From Strigops habroptila (Eukaryota; Chordata; Aves; Psittaciformes; Psittacidae): DNA of 64,000 nt. The position numbers were made by a program, and so were the translations under genes. The stretch is taken from positions 75,278,287-75,342,286 of the forward strand of contig NC_044282.2 of assembly GCF_004027225.2 (NCBI RefSeq), written 5' to 3'. The notes beneath the pieces are model-generated. The model ran no database searches and was not told the DNA's origin. It saw nothing but the letters and a program-made list of their open reading frames with translations. Numbering within the stretch: position 1 is the stretch's first letter; every line of letters starts with the position of its first letter. This document shows, piece after piece, positions 1-14,163 of this stretch.

Positions 1-603
1 ACCTCACAAAACCCACACGTTTGGCTTCAAACACACAACTCCCCCCAAACGCTCATTCCCTGCATGCCATAAGGCACCCACACCCCACAGCAGTGACCCC
101 CTGGTCACAGAGCCGCTCCCATTGACTCATCCCAATGGGTTTCCCACCTGGATGGTGGAGCTCTCCTGGGACAGGCCTGGGAGGGTCTGGACCGAGATCC
201 CTTCCTTAGAGGCTGACATTGAGGCCCCTGCCTGCCTTTGTCTCTGGGCTCCTTTGTGCAGAGCAGCTCCATCCACCTTCTCCTGAACCAAAGCACATCT
301 GCAGGTCACCTCCTGCCCTGGTTGGGTTTGGGACTCAAGACGGGAGCTCCTTGGGCAGGCAAACCCTGGTACCCATCCAGCTCTGCTGATGTCACCAAGA
401 GCTCATTGCCATGGCAACAGAGCAAGGACCACAACATGTGATCTCGTCGGCTCCCAGTTCGTCCCAGAGAGCCCGTTCTCACGGGGCTGTGAGACCAGAG
501 CGGGGTTTGATCTCTGCCCTTGGGCACAGAGAGCCATGGAGGTTGCTCATGTGCTTCTTGTGCAGCCAATGGGGCACAGAGAGGCTTGCACAGGTCCTAA
601 AAG

Positions 604-805
604 TCATAGAGCCACAGACTGGTTTGTGTTGGAAGGGACCTTAAAGCTCATCCAGTTCCAACCCCCTGCCATGGGCAGGGACACCTTCCACTAGAGCAGG
701 TTGCTCCAAGCCCCTGTGTCCAACCTGGCCTTGAACACTGCCAGGGATGGGGCAGCCACAGCTTCTCTGGGAAAAGTCTGTGCCAGTGCCTCAGCACTGT
801 CCTAA
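604..805 (-). mobile_element. CR1 LINE 3' fragment
   Basis: Shares the common core of the window's main CR1 family: the complement of the 3' tail (tcatagagccacagactgg), then the AAGGGACCTTAAAGCTCATCC block and the CACTAGAGCAGGTTGCTCC block. Truncated after about 200 bp, as usual for CR1. Confidence 0.9.
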
Positions 806-1185
806 AGAAGTGAAGAACATCCCAGCCAGCCAGCAAGGAAGGGAGGGATAACTCATCCCAGGGCAACTGCATCAATGGAGGAAAAAGATGCACCTTTTAA
901 AATGCTCCATGGAAAATGCTCCCGGGTTTTGGAGCTAGCAGTGCCCTAAATGAAGCAGTGGGATGGAGAGGATGGAGCAGCAGTGGCACAGGGGTGGCAC
1001 AGCAGCAACATGGCTTTCTGCTCTCTGAAACCCCAAGCTTGCAGGCTGGACACACAACCACACGTGGTCATCATGAACAACCTGCAGCTTCAATTCAGAA
1101 ATAGCAGAGCTTTGGTGTTCCTTCCTTCAGGTCATAAAGGTACAGGATGATCTGCACAGAGAACAAAGCAAAACAGGAGCTTGCT

Positions 1186-1386
1186 TCATAGAATCAACCA
1201 GGTTGGAAAAGCCCTTTAAGCTCATCCAGTCCAACCGTTCCCAGCACTGCCAAGGCCACCACTAACCCATGGCACTGAGGCCTCGGCTACACGGGGTGTG
1301 AACACTTGCAGGGACGGTGACTCCAGCCCTGCCCTGGGCAGCCTGTTCCAATGCCTGAGCACCCTCTGGGGAAGGAATTGTTCCCG
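1186..1386 (-). mobile_element. CR1 fragment, second subfamily
   Basis: Tail complement tcatagaatcaaccaggttggaaaag (shown in part), then CTTTAAGCTCATCCAGTCC and CCAAGGCCACCACTAACCC. This differs from the main family and matches the copies at 43343, 52586 and 61028; probably an older CR1 lineage. Confidence 0.85.
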
Positions 1387-1524
1387 ATATCATGCCAGCA
1401 ATGAAGAGCTTGGGCAGGATTCAGGCCATTGCATAGCACCAGTCATCCTCAGGTACAGGTGTTGGTGTTTTCAGTGAGTGGCTACAGCTGAACATCAGGA
1501 GATGCTGTGCACACGGGGACAAAC

Positions 1525-1871
1525 CTCAGAGCAGCTTCCAGTGTCTGAAGGGGGCTACAAGGATGCTGGAGAGGGACCTTCATCAGGGTCTGGAGTGACA
1601 GGACAAGGGGTGATGGGTTCAAACTGAAACAGGGGAAGTTCAGGCTGGACATAAGGCAGAAGCTCTTCCCTGTGAGGGTGCTGAGGCGCTGGCACAGACT
1701 TTTCCCAGAGAAGCTGTGGCTGCCCCATCCCTGGCAGTGTTCAAGGCCAGGTTGGACACAGGGGCTTGGAGCAACCTGCTCTAGTGGAAGGTGTCCCTGC
1801 CCGTGGCAGGGGGTTGGAGCTGGAGGAGCTTTAAGGTCTTTTCAACCCAAAGCATCCCATGATTCTATGAT
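1525..1871 (+). mobile_element. CR1 fragment, main family
   Basis: Plus-orientation copy of about 350 bp that includes the upstream segment GGGTTCAAACTGAAACAGGG and ends GATTCTATGAT at 1861-1871, the diagnostic CR1 3' end. Confidence 0.9.
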
Positions 1872-3719
1872 AAAACACACATTCCACTTCTCCCCCTTCC
1901 CGGAGCTGCAGCCATTTCACTCCATGAGAGATCGTCCACAGACGTGGTGGATGCTCCCCCACCTTTACAGCACGTTAATGAAGACCAAATGCCTTTGTAA
2001 AGCCGGTGAGAGTTCAAACCCACGTTGTTCTCACCCAGTGCCAAAATTGCTGGGTGAGATTTATAGCCCGAGGTCAGTTCTGAATGCTGTGAACCGAGAC
2101 ACACACCGGAGCGAGATCCTATCCGAGACTCAGCCGCATCGTTGTGATGCAGCCATAATTTGTGGCTCTTTATGTAGACCAGGGGGGCTGCAGGAAGCTG
2201 TGGATGAGCCAAGATGGGAACTTGCTGAGGATGAAGAGAGGAATTCTGTCTGTCATTAAACCCTCTTTCTCAGGAGACACACAGATTGTATCAGTAAGGG
2301 GTTGTAATTTCAGCCTAGAAGGGAATTTGTGGTTTGGATGAAGCTCTGATGTAGAATTTGCAACTCAGGCAATGCAGGACGTCACCAAGAGCACTGTCAC
2401 ACCATCACTCCGCAGCTTTGCTGTTCTTGGTGCCATCCACTAATAGTAAGAACCATAAATAAACCACAAAAGCTTGAGAAATAGGGCAGGGAATTGCTCC
2501 AAAGGGAAGAGCTCCAAGGGAAGAGGAGGATGGCGCCAGCGCTGCACATTCCTACAACCACGAGCTGAACCACAGGGTGCCGCGTTTCCATCCCTGCCCT
2601 TTGGAGTCAAGGAGACATTCCCTGTCTTAAACCCTGCCAGTACAGAAGTGCAAGTGAAGGAATGCATATCCCTAGGAATAACCTTGGGGTTGGTGCTTGT
2701 CCTTGTTGCAGTGACCCCCAGCTCCGCTGTCCCATCGCTCTGCTGCAGTATCACAGGCGTTGCTGCCTGATGAGGCTTTTCCAAGAGGATGATGTCCCAA
2801 AAACCATGCCAAACCACCCAGGATGAGCTGCTTGACTTATGAATCAGCTCCTTTGAGAAGGGGCAAGGCGAGGCCCGCCCCCAGCACTGTGCTTGCACTT
2901 GGTCCAAACGGCAGCTCTGGGGGGGGGGGAAGAGAACGTGAAGCTTTCACTGTGGTGGGGTGGAAGGGCTGAGCCCCAAACCTCCTGTGTCCAGCTTGGA
3001 GACAGCCCCTGGAGCCCTCTCAGCAGCGAGGAAAAGGTGTGCAGCTCGTTGGGAAATCCCAGGAGGGCTTTGGGACGGACCAGGCTCTCAGGAGCAGGTT
3101 CACTGTGTTTTCCCGCAGCCAAGGACACTCATTTTTCCTCAAATCCCTCTGCAAGTCCAGTCCCTCATTCCCCAAACCTTTCCTTCCTGCACAAACAGAG
3201 GGGAGGGCATATTTCCCCAGTGATGTCAGTGGAAAGGCTGCACTTGCCTCCAGCTGGGTTTGGATCAGGCCGGGATGTGCAGGTGTCCGGGAGGGATGAG
3301 GCACCACAGCACGGCCGGAGCTTTCCTTCCACAGCATTCCCCAACACCCCACACCATTCCCATTGTCCGCCAGCCCCACACTGCCCCCCAGGCCAGGATC
3401 ATCCCTTGTTCCTCCCCATCTTTCTCCTCCTGCCGCTCCTTTTCGGATAACAATTGCAGGATCCAGATGCTTATCTGCAGGGCTCTTCCCATGGCCACCA
3501 CTTCCAGTGGGATGCTCACCCGGCCCCACGCTGCCCTTCACCGAAATCCATGTGGATGCTCAGAAAACACCCACAGATAACCCCTGCAGATGGGACAGCA
3601 CCTGGGCAAGATAAAAAGCCTTGGGAATGCTGCAGGAAAGGGAATGCTTCAGACACCTCCAAGATTTCTTATCTCAAACAAATCATAAACAGGAGAATTA
3701 GGTGAAGGTGCCTGTTATT

Positions 3720-4157
3720 AAATCACAGAACCCCAGACTGGTTTGTGTTGGAAGGGACCTTAAAGCTCATCTAGTTCCAACCCCTGCCACGGGCAGGGAC
3801 ACCTTCCACTAGAGCAGGTTGCTCCAAGCCCCTGTGTCCAACCTGGCCTTGAACACTGCCAGGGATGGGGCAGCCACAGCTTCTCCGGGAAAAGTCTGTG
3901 CCAGCGCCTCAGCACCCTCACAGGGAAGAGCTTCTGCCTCAGAGCTCATCTCAATCTCCCCTCTGGCAGGTTAAAGCCATTCCCCTTGGCCTGTCCCTAT
4001 AGGCCCTTGTCCAAAGCCCCTCTCCAGGTTTCTTGGAGCACACGGGGGGGTTCTGGGCTCAAGCACACACTGAAGCCAGGTCATGGGGAGCTTCCAGCAC
4101 TCAATACCCCCAAGTCCTTCTCCTCAGGCTGCTCCGTCCATTCTCCCCCAGCCTGTT
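3720..4157 (-). mobile_element. CR1 fragment with internal deletion
   Basis: About 440 bp of the main family. At about 4038 the sequence jumps from the TCCAGGTTTCTTGGAG block to CACACGGGGGGGTTCTGG, skipping roughly 120 bp that are present in the copy at 46136, so an internal deletion is visible. The far end carries decayed ORF2 3' sequence. Confidence 0.9.
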
Positions 4158-5406
4158 TAACCTGATGGCAATGGAATCCCAACCACCTGCAGCCACATGA
4201 GGTGCACACAGAGCTTTGACCTGCTGAGTCACCAAACTAAGGGAAACCATGAAGCTTCAGAAAGGGTGAGCATCCCACTTCAACACCATGGGACCAGCTG
4301 CCTCCATGCAATGCTGCCAGCAGGATGCAGCCCCCAGAAATTTCTGGTTACAACCCCAATCCCTGTGGTTCCACTGGCAGCAACCAGTTGGTTTCCCCTT
4401 CCCAAAGCTGAGACATCTCTGTCCTATGGATGTCCAAGTCCTCCTGAGATCAGCAAGCAATTTGGGAACAAGGGCATCATGGTGTCTCTGGTGATGGAGC
4501 CTGGAGCCTGATCCATCTTACTTGTCACCTTTTACATCTTTCACCCCATGCCAGCAGGATATAGCAGCAGCAAAGCCCCAAAACACCAGTGACCTCAGCC
4601 CCATTAATCAGCCATCCCCATGTAAGCAAAGGGAGCAGCGGATGCCTCTAAGACACATGTTTATCATAGCGCAGGGGAGGAGCCTGCCCATGGGGACACC
4701 AAGAAATAGTGCTGTGAAAGAGATAAAGTGCCTTTGTTTCAAAGCCCCAAGTAAGCATTTTCTTCCCTGCTTTTGGCAGCTCTGTGCAGAGGGTGAAAAT
4801 GATAATAACAACCAGAGCTGGTCTAGAGTCAAGGGGAGTTTTTCCTCCAGCTGAGGCATTTCCCAGCACTGACAGCACCAGACAAGGGGCCATTCCCTTT
4901 GTATTGACTTGATTTACTTCACTTGTGCTGAAGCGGTCACGTTCGAGCCCGGGCACCTCAGCCTGGGTGGGCAGCACATCCCCTGGCACCCGTGTCTGGC
5001 TCCTGCTGTGCAGTGATAAGGAGGGAGGAACACGGACACGGGACAATGGATGCACGTCCTCCAGGCAGGGAACAGCTTTGCACAACCTTTCCACCCCTTA
5101 TCTTTATAGCCCACATTATAACAATCGCCCCGTCCCCATCTCTGTTTATGAAGTTCTTATCCTGGAGGTTGGATGATTATAAACAAGGCTGCCTCCAGCA
5201 TCCTTGGATGGCGAGCTGTTTGGGCTGGTACACTGGGAGGAAAGCTGCCCTGGTAAAGCCTTCAGTGGTGATCCAGAGCCCTGCTGCTGGCCCTGAGCTC
5301 CAGCCACTGTCCTGGAGATGGGATGAGAAAGAAAAGCCTCCTTTTACTACTGTGAGCGTGGTTGAGCATTGCAGCAGGGTGCACAATGATGTGCAGCTCC
5401 ATCCTT

Positions 5407-5505
5407 GGAATCACAGACTAGTTTGGGTTTCTTCCTCATATCTGACCTGAACTTCCCCTGTTTAAGTTTGAACCCATCACCCCTTGGCCTACCAAATACT
5501 CAACA
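5407..5505 (-). mobile_element. Short rearranged CR1 fragment
   Basis: Tail-side bases (ggaatcacagactagtttgg) join directly to CTGAACTTCCCCTGTTTAAG, which lies over 200 bp away in intact copies, so the middle is deleted. A further possible scrap in plus orientation (CTGCTTGAGCAGGGG) lies at 5540-5565. Confidence 0.7.
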
Positions 5506-5705
5506 ACCATCCAGACATGGTCCTGGGAACCAGCTCTGGTGACCCTGCTTGAGCAGGGGCTGGAGTTGGCTCCAATAGGGAATGAACTCTGTTTATATAC
5601 CAGCATCACCTCTGCATTCCCTGCCTCAGGAAAATCATCCCAGGTGAGGCAGCCACACGCCAGTAGGATGCAGCCTGAAAGCCCCAGGTTTTACTGGCAC
5701 AAGAT

Positions 5706-5841
5706 ACAGAATCCCAGCCTGGTTTGGGTTCGAAGGGACCTTAAAGCTCACCCAGTTCCAAGGGCAGAGACACCTTCCACTAGAGCAGGTTGCTCCAAGC
5801 CCCTGTGTCCAACCTGGCCTTGAACACTGCCAGGGATGGGG
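5706..5841 (-). mobile_element. CR1 fragment, main family
   Basis: 136 bp from the tail side to the GCCAGGGATGGGG block, with a small deletion where other copies read CCCCTGCCACGGGC. Confidence 0.85.
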
Positions 5842-8800
5842 TTAATAATCTAACCTAGTTTTGCTTAATTAAAACAATAAAACCAGTTGCAGTTGCATCA
5901 CGACAATGGCAGAACGCTGCTGGAGGAGGGGCCAGGCCAGTGCCCGGGCGCTGCCTGCAGAAAGTGCTGATGTTTTCCTGTATTGCGGGGTCCCTCCCTG
6001 CAGGAAACAATGCATTGTACTGCGGAGCGCCTCGCTTTCCTGCCAGCTCCCAGCGGGACAGCCCGAGCCCTGCCCTCCACACGGACACACACACAGGGAT
6101 TTCACCTTGCCCATGAAGGGGGAAAAGGGGCAGCGTGACCCTTGCTTCCAAAGGGGAGAAACCCCTCAAAGGTGCTTAAAGCAGAGTTCAGCAGCTCCAG
6201 TAAATTAAACCAGGCTTAAGGCCAGGGATCTGACCCCCAAGTGCCCACAAGCCATACCAAAGGGCGCTTTGGCTCATGTACTCATGTCTCACTGCAAGCT
6301 GTGCCCTTTTACTCATGTACCCCTCACACCGTACAGCAGCAGGGACCACAGGCAATGACTGACTGCTTCACCAGGCTAACGCGCACTGCAGATGGGGTCA
6401 GTACCCCCCTGCACGCTGCCATCAGATGGAGGCACAGCTCCATCCCAGCTGGATGCCTCCTCTCCCATCACCTCCCATGGGAGAAGAACTGGGAAGGGGC
6501 TCCCGTGCTGCAGGTCACCAGTTATTAGCCTCATATGGAAATGCAGTTGTAGAGCAAGTTCATTACGGACCATATCCAAAGAGAGCAGGAGCCCCAGTGG
6601 GGGTGACCTCTGGATGGGATCCATTCTGTTTGGCTACTACAGGAACATTTCCCAGCAGTTTTCCATGCCACCGCCTGCATCTGGAGGTCTTCCCCTGCCA
6701 GAGCCGTAATGCCATCCCTCCAGACCCATCCCTGATCCCCAGTGAGATGGCTTGGGAACAGATTAAGGCACAACCACTTACTAGCTCTCCTCAGCCCAGC
6801 CTATTTTGGCAGCTCAAAGCACCCAGGGGTCAGGACCTGGGTTTTATTCACACACAAATCAACAGCGATGCTGAGCAAAGGGCATCTTGTACCAGCATCC
6901 GTCCAGGAAGACCTGAGATCCCAGTGGTGCTTCAAATGGGGTGGGATTTACTCCTGCTCAGAGTTAAAGCAAGGAGACAAAACCTCGCTTGACCTTTTCC
7001 TGGTGATTTTAAAGGTTTGTTATTTTACCTCCTCCCCAGAACATATCATTCCCTGGCTGTTGGTTTGCCCTGGAGCAGGAGCTTGGCACAAGGTGCTCTA
7101 GGGATGCCCTTTTCCAAGCCCTACACCAGCCCTGCAGCTGAGGGTGGTGATGGGGAGCAGCCCAGCTCAGCAGCGATTCCTCCTCCATCCTATCTAAATG
7201 CAAGGAAGCACCTCAGGGTCCCCCCGCCAGCACCGTGAGCTGCACAATAACAGGTCGGATGCGGAGGTCTGACCTCCCGGCACACGGCGATGCCGCGCGG
7301 GGCTCGGCCGCTCCTGCCTTCCTGCCATTGAAATGCTGAGCAGCCCCGTTTCCGTGGGTAAATACAGGATGGAAGTGGGGAAAAAGGAGTTAAATGAAGC
7401 AAAACCAGAGGGCAGAAAACTTGGACTAATGGAAAATGACGACCACGTCGGAATCACCCCATATATCCCTCCATGGCAGCTCTCCCAAGCTGGGCTCAGG
7501 AGTGCAACTCAGTCGTCATTGTCCATTGTAGAATGGGCTGGTTTTTGTTGTTAACCCCCCACAAACCATATCATCATTGCTTGTATGAGCTTGTAACAGC
7601 ACAAGGCTTTAGCTTCTCTCCTGTTTTACATGTGTTTTTTAACCCATCTGCTCTACCACAAGCTATAGCAAAACACACCTCGAGGAGCTCGAGCAGAGTT
7701 TGCAGGTGGTCATCCCCCTGCCTTTAAATAAGGTAATAATTAAATGCCAGCATGGAAACTCCCAAGGACTTCTGTAATCACAGAACATGCTCTGGTCCTG
7801 CAAATGGGACCACACAATCACAGCTCAACGGGACTCGGTGGCCGCTGAAGCTCAGCCAGAAGAGGGCACGTCTGCCTTGGCTGTACAATGAGATCCCAAC
7901 ATGCTCCAGATTTACAGGAACACCTCCTGAGGGGCCCGACCACACGTGAGGTTCAGTTAAAACCACTCAAGTGAAGAGCTTCCAGCCCGGCTGTTGTTAT
8001 TCCTAAAGAGGCAGCAGTGTGGGGACATGTCAGGGAAGGGGCCAGTGCGTTGCATCACCTGCTTGTCCAGGAGCCACATGAGTCAGAGCCCAGCTCTGCT
8101 CAGAACCATGGCTTAGGGTCACGCTGGCAGCATTGTGCAATCTGGGTTTAGCTTTTTTCCCCCCTTTAAGCCCCATTTTATTTGCTGATGGGGTTTGAAG
8201 TGCAAGGATGGGGCAGGTTTCTGAGCACTCCTCCATGACCAAAGGTGCTGGAACGTTGAGGTTCTTAAAATGAAAGCCTGAAGCATGTGAAGGATGTGAA
8301 GGGCATACTTACACACTGAAATACTCATTTTGCTCTGGGTGTGAACATTTACCTCCACAAGATCTTTGCGGTTTTGTTGCCTGCCCATGGTTAAGTACCA
8401 CACTTCCCACGCCAGTGATTGCAGTCAGCAGGTAAGGGACGAGTTGAGGGATTTCCATGCATTTAAGTGGCTCCACATGGAGTGACCAGGACTTCCTTGC
8501 ATGGGAGCTACAGCATCACACATCCCAGGTGAGATAATACACCCACCAGCAGCTTCCACAGCCTTTGAGGTCCAAATCCCAGGGGATGCGAGCTACAAAC
8601 TGGCAGGAACAAAGGGAATGGTTATCCCAATGCATTTGCTGAACTTGGGATCCAAACCTTTGGAGTTTAAACCTACAGCCCTCCCAGCATCCAGGCTCCA
8701 GGAATGAAGCACAGGGCACTTCTGGCTACCTCAGACATGACTTCCAGCTGAACCCTGTGCCTTGGAAAGGAAAGCCATCAGAAAAGGGGGAGCAGCTCAC

Positions 8801-9517
8801 ATGGACAGGGCTTATCTTTGGCTTCCCCTTGACTTTCTGTTTATATAGGGTTATATTATGAGGATTATACTGCATAATGTCAGCTACAGATAACTCAGTG
8901 TTTATACTGGATTCAGCAGGCTTTGGTGACACTAGAAATGAAGCTCCAGCAACACTGAGCAGCTGGATCCTGACACATCCATAACTTCTGCCGAGCTCCC
9001 TGCAAAAAGCTGGAGCAGCTTCTTGCTGAGCTGGGCACAACTGAAGCTCAGCTGAAATGCAGGGGTATGCCCTGCAGAAGCATGTGGCCCCAGAAAGGCC
9101 CCAGTGCTGCTGTTGCCTAGAATCTAGGTCTGAGTTTGAAGAGAAATATAAAGAATCATCATGGAATGGTTTGGTTTGGTTGGCTGGTCCTCTGATGGGA
9201 CCTGTCCATGGCAGTGGCTGGGGAGAGGGGCTGGGGTGACCACATCCCATATAGCAGAGGGTGGTGAGCGCCTGTGCACTGCTGGTAGTGGGTCAGCAGC
9301 TCTGGGCTCTATCGGATGCTTCCCCCCATGCAGTAACACCCCAGAGTCCCCCAAAGGGGCAGCACATCCAGTTGACATGTTACAACCGTCATTTTTCTGC
9401 GAATGGAGGATCCCAGAGGACTGATTTGCTCGTACAAGTATCATCAGGAGAATGGTGACACCACTTCTGAAAGCGAGGAATGAATTATCCTCCTTCTACC
9501 CCCACATGGTGAATTGC

Positions 9518-9967
9518 AGAGGAGGCCCCGGAGCTGCTGCGAGGGCTGGAGCAGCTCTGCTCTGGAGCCAGGCTGAGAGAGCTGGGCTGGGGCAGCCTGG
9601 AGAAGAGAAGGCTCCTGAAGGGGAGACCTTAGAGCAGCTCCAGGGCCTAAAGGGGCTCCAGGAAACCTGGAGAGGGGCTTTGGACAAGGGCCTGTAGGGA
9701 CAGGCCAAGGGGAATGGCTTTAATCTGCCAGAGGGGAGATTGAGATGAGCTCTGAGGCAGAAGCTCTTCCCTGTGAGGGTGCTGAGGCACTGGCACAGAC
9801 TTTTCCCAGAGAAGCTGTGGCTGCCCCATCCCTGGCAGTGCTCAAGGCCAGGTTGGACACAGGGGCTTGGAGCAACCTGCTCTAGTGGAAGGTGTCCCTG
9901 CCCGTGGCAGGGGGCTGGAACTGGATGAGCTTTAAGCTCCCTTCCAACACAAACCATTCCATGATTT
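9518..9967 (+). mobile_element. CR1 fragment, main family
   Basis: 450 bp in plus orientation from GGAGCTGCTGCGAGGGCTGG to the tail CATTCCATGATTT, one of the longer copies. Confidence 0.9.
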
Positions 9968-11738
9968 ACAACCTTGTCACATCCCACAATCAATCCCTCA
10001 CCATTTTGGCTCTATTAATATTTCAACCCACTCTCCAGGTGATGGAGGAGGGAGGAAGCGCAAACCCATCCCTCCCCTCTCAACAGCGATGCTGCTGCGA
10101 GCTGGGGAGGGTCCTGGGGAGCTGCTCATCCCCTTGGAGGATTCCCACCCTCCCTTTCCTTCCAGCTATTGCTGCCCAGGCAGGACAACACCCGCCCCTC
10201 CCAGAGCCCCCGTCGTGTCCAACCCTGCCTCTTCCTTCACGTTTCCCCCCAAAGCCACCTCCTTCACAGGAGCAAGCGCATCAGCGGGACGCAGAGAGAG
10301 GAAAAGCAATTCAATGGAGCAGGGCTGGGACAGCAAGAGGACAATAAATAGGAAACCAAGACACAACAGAGCTGGGTGTGCTGGAGATGGAGGCGGAGGG
10401 ATGGTGCTGTGGCACCCGCCCCACTGCGTCATCCCCATGTACCAGCCCCTCCTGGGCCACGGAAGGTGGAAATGACAAGGAAATCACGCTTGGCTCGCAG
10501 CAAGGAGTCCCTGGTTGGGTTGCCAAGGCAGAGTGAGCCAATGTTCCATTTCAGATGGTTTGTGTCACTCCTGTTCTTCCCCATCTCTGTGTTTCATGCT
10601 GCCAGGCAGCAAACATCAGGCAGGAAATGCAGGAGAAAAGCCACCAACGCAAGGAACTCCAGCAGGAGGGTGAGGGAAAGCAGGCAGGAAACAGTGCGCT
10701 ATGAGTAAACAGGCTAGAAAGGGAGGAAATTCATATTTAATAGGAAAAGCCCACCACTCCCTGCTCCAGAGAGGAAGCCACAGGCATTTGGAGACACCTT
10801 CATTTATGTATGTGCGTGGCTGTTCTAAACATCAACCAGAGCCCCCACCCCAAACATCAATCACAGCCTCCCAAAACATGCACCCTGGACCCACCACCCT
10901 TTTGGACCTGACCATCCCCACTGGTGGGATCACATACAGTGGAGGCTGGACCTGTGGGTGCAAAAGATAGAGATTCCTTTGGCATTCCCCCTCTGGCATC
11001 AAAGAGGGAGGACACAGGACGGACAACCATCTCAGACCCTCCTGCTCCTGGTTTCAAGTGGGGAGGGCAAGGACAAGCAGCCCTGCACCTCTCCGCTTTG
11101 TTCAAGTCTCATTCACAGCGCTAACAGAGACTGATTTATTTCCATTCCTATTCCAAGAGGAAAACCACAAGCTGAAGCTAATGACATCTCCACATTGCCT
11201 GTGATCGAGCTCAGCTCCAGGTCCAAGGTGATTCCCACAGCTTGACGATCCCACATAAGGACAATTTTCATGGAAAAGAAACCTTATGAACCATAGAGAG
11301 AAAACAAGTCCTCACACATCACCTGAGAGAGAAATGGTGCAACACTTCCCACATTAATCCACTATTTAGACAGGCAGTGACTCACCCACCTCCACCCCAA
11401 AGGCTCCCTGCATCCATCAGCAAGCCCAGCTCTGGATGATCAGTGCTGGACACCCACCAATGCAGGAGAAGCATTGAATCTACGCTGGGAAGAGCCATTT
11501 GCAATGAAATATGTCATTATAGCCCAGCAATAATGATGAACAAGAGTGATGAGGATAGTGCTTGATCCACTTGGGTTTTAGACAGGGTTATCAGAGAAGA
11601 TGCTGCCCCATGCCCATACACCGCACACTCTGTGGCATCACTGCTGTAGCTCCTGGCCAAATGCATGTTATCTATGTTATTTGTGCATATGTATTATCTA
11701 CGATTCTATTCAGCATTGCAGCACTTCTGAGGCTTCAG

Positions 11739-12000
11739 AGAATCACAGAATCCCAGCCTGCTTTGTATTGAAGGGACCTTAAAGCTCCTCCAGCTCCAAG
11801 CCCCTGCCACGGGCAGGGACACCTTCCACTAGAGCAGGTTGCTCCAAGCCCCTGTGTCCAACCTGGCCTTGAACACTGCCAGGGATGGGGCAGCCACAGC
11901 TTCTCTGGGAAAAGTCTGTGCCAGCGCCTCAGCACCCTCACAGGGAAGAGCTTCTGCCTAAGATCCAACCTGAACTTCCCCTGTGTCAGTTTGAACCTCT
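11739..12000 (-). mobile_element. CR1 fragment, main family
   Basis: 260 bp: tail complement, the usual core, then CTGAACTTCCCCTGTGTCAG, the variant end also seen in the copies at 1525 and 49732 rather than the CTCTGGCAGG version. Confidence 0.9.
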
Positions 12001-13869
12001 TGCAGGCAGGAACTGGAGGCACTGGAAGCTGCTGCTCTGACCTCATGAGCAGCTCGGTACATCCCTGCTTTCCTCCTCTCCTCCCGCTCTTACAATATTT
12101 CCCTTGTGCAGTATTTTCCCCAATGTACTGCAGAGTAACAGCCTTGAACATAGTTTGCTGGTGAAAACCTCCAGCTCTGAGCCTGGAGTTTTAGGTTCTG
12201 CTGAAGTTTTATGGTTTCAAGAGGGGAAAAGAGAGGCAGAAACTTCAGCAAAGAACGTTAGTGAAACCCTTCCCATGCCCAGCTCTGAAGCACTTGGACA
12301 CCAAAGCAAATGGGGCAGCCCCCAGCATTTCCTAACCAAAGCAGTGCTTTGCCTCTTGTTTAGAAACGCAGCATAATGCTGCTGAAGCATCATTGCTGTC
12401 CCCTACCAGGACCTCATGCTGCTGTGTGATGCAGGGAGGGGAAGCAGCAGGGTTAGGGTTGTTCACTCCGTGCAAGAGGAGCTGGATTGGGCAAAGCAGC
12501 TTCAGAGAGGGGAAAACATCACCCAAAGCCGAGGTGAGAGAGGCACCTCCATGGAGGGACCAGGGATGCTCGGCCCATGGTCCTGCACTTGGGTTCTGTG
12601 TCAAACAGGAACCAGGGCCACATCCTCGCCTGGGCACGTTTATCTCACTTCTGCTTCGGATGCTTTGCGGCTTTAGATTTCCGTCTTTAATTTTTACTTT
12701 CTAATTCTAAATATCAGCCCCACCGTTGCACAAGGGCTGAAGGAAAAGCATTGGAGTGTGCTAAATATGTTTTCCCACCATGTTTCGCCCTTGCAGCCAG
12801 CTCCCCATGAACAGAAACACACAACTTCAGGGGAAAACCATGCAAAACTTCCTCGTGCTTTTGTGATTCACAATTGTCTTGCACCAGTTTGTATTTCAGG
12901 GATGGTCACTGCAGGATGAAGTGGCCCGGTTTTTCTTTCCTTAGGCAATCCCTGTTTGGGAAGGCATATGGCAATTCCCTCAAGCACAGCTTCAGGAACC
13001 GCCTCGAGGAGTCACAGCCCTCCCTGCACGGCCAGATTACCTCATGGCTCGTCCCACAAAGCAGATGTCCAGGAGAAGGAAAGGAATTCAGGGATAACAG
13101 CAGAATTTGGGAGAGCTGGAGCAGTTTTTGCAGGCTCTCACTGTGCAGAACAGAAATGCTTTGGGTCAACAGGGAAATCACCACTCACCCCGGCTTCTCT
13201 GAGCTCAAACCCCGAGCTGAACAGGATGGGATGGATTGTTTGGCTGTAGGAATCCCTTGGTTTATTTGTACAGCCAGAGGGTGTGTGCGCTTCGCCAGGT
13301 GTCCTGGTGGGATTCCAACATTCATATCCCCAAATCTCCCTCTGAAATTAAAAGAGGGCGTTGTTGGGTTGGGGCTTTGTTTCAGTCTGCCCTTTTCTTC
13401 ACCTTCCCCCCCGCTATAGTGAACCCCCCAGGACTTCTTGTTGTACAATACTGCTTGTCCTACCAGCACATCAGTGGGAGGAGAGATCCCTCCACATGCA
13501 AACACTAAGGGACAGCATCTAATTGGATTCTTGGTTCCTTAAACATGCTGCATCTGTGAGGAAGACACAGCGAGAGGCTGTTCAGACACCACATTTCACA
13601 CACCCCATCGATACGCCGCCCCGGACCACCCAATACAAACCAGCCAGCAGTTCCACAACAGCACTGAGAAACACCACCACAAAAGCACTCTAACAACAAG
13701 TTAAGAGGCAAACCAGCCCTTTGTGGGAGTAACGCCTCGCAAGGAGCCTGGTGATCCCACTGCTGCTCCCAGGAGGCTTCCCAGGGAGCCAAAAGCTACT
13801 GGGATGAGTGCCTGAGAGCTCATGTTCTGTTCCTGGGCATCTGGGGAGCCCTTCCCTGCATGTAAAGAA

Positions 13870-14163
13870 ACCACAGAATCTCAGCCTGGTTTGTGTTGAA
13901 GAGACTTTAAAGCTCATCCAGTTCCAACCCCTGCCACGGGCAGGGACACCTTCCACTAGAGCAGGTTGCTCCAAGCCCCTGTGTCCAACCTGGCCTTGAA
14001 CACTGCCAGGGATGGGGCAGCCACAGCTTCTCTGGGAAAAGTCTGTGCCAGCGCCTCAGCACCCTCACAGGGAAGAGCTTCTGCCTCAGAGCTCATCTCA
14101 ATCTCCCCTCTGGCAGGTTAAAGCCATTCCCCTTGGCCTGTCCCTACAGGCCCTTGTCCAAAG
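13870..14163 (-). mobile_element. CR1 fragment, main family
   Basis: About 295 bp from the tail complement to CCCTTGTCCAAAG, of the CTCTGGCAGGTTAAAGCC type. Confidence 0.9.

Noticed and set aside
1672-2259. 195-codon plus-strand frame starting in a CR1
   Set aside because: The first third is CR1 3'UTR translated ([14 protein letters not shown] appears in many other copies); the rest has no motif.
14012-14163. A recurring 60-codon frame starting [11 protein letters not shown], seen again near 19634, 44927, 46286, 53443 and 57885 (and on the minus strand near 48888 and 9829)
   Set aside because: It is the antisense reading of the CR1 3' region. It recurs because the CR1 copies are nearly identical, not because it is a gene family.
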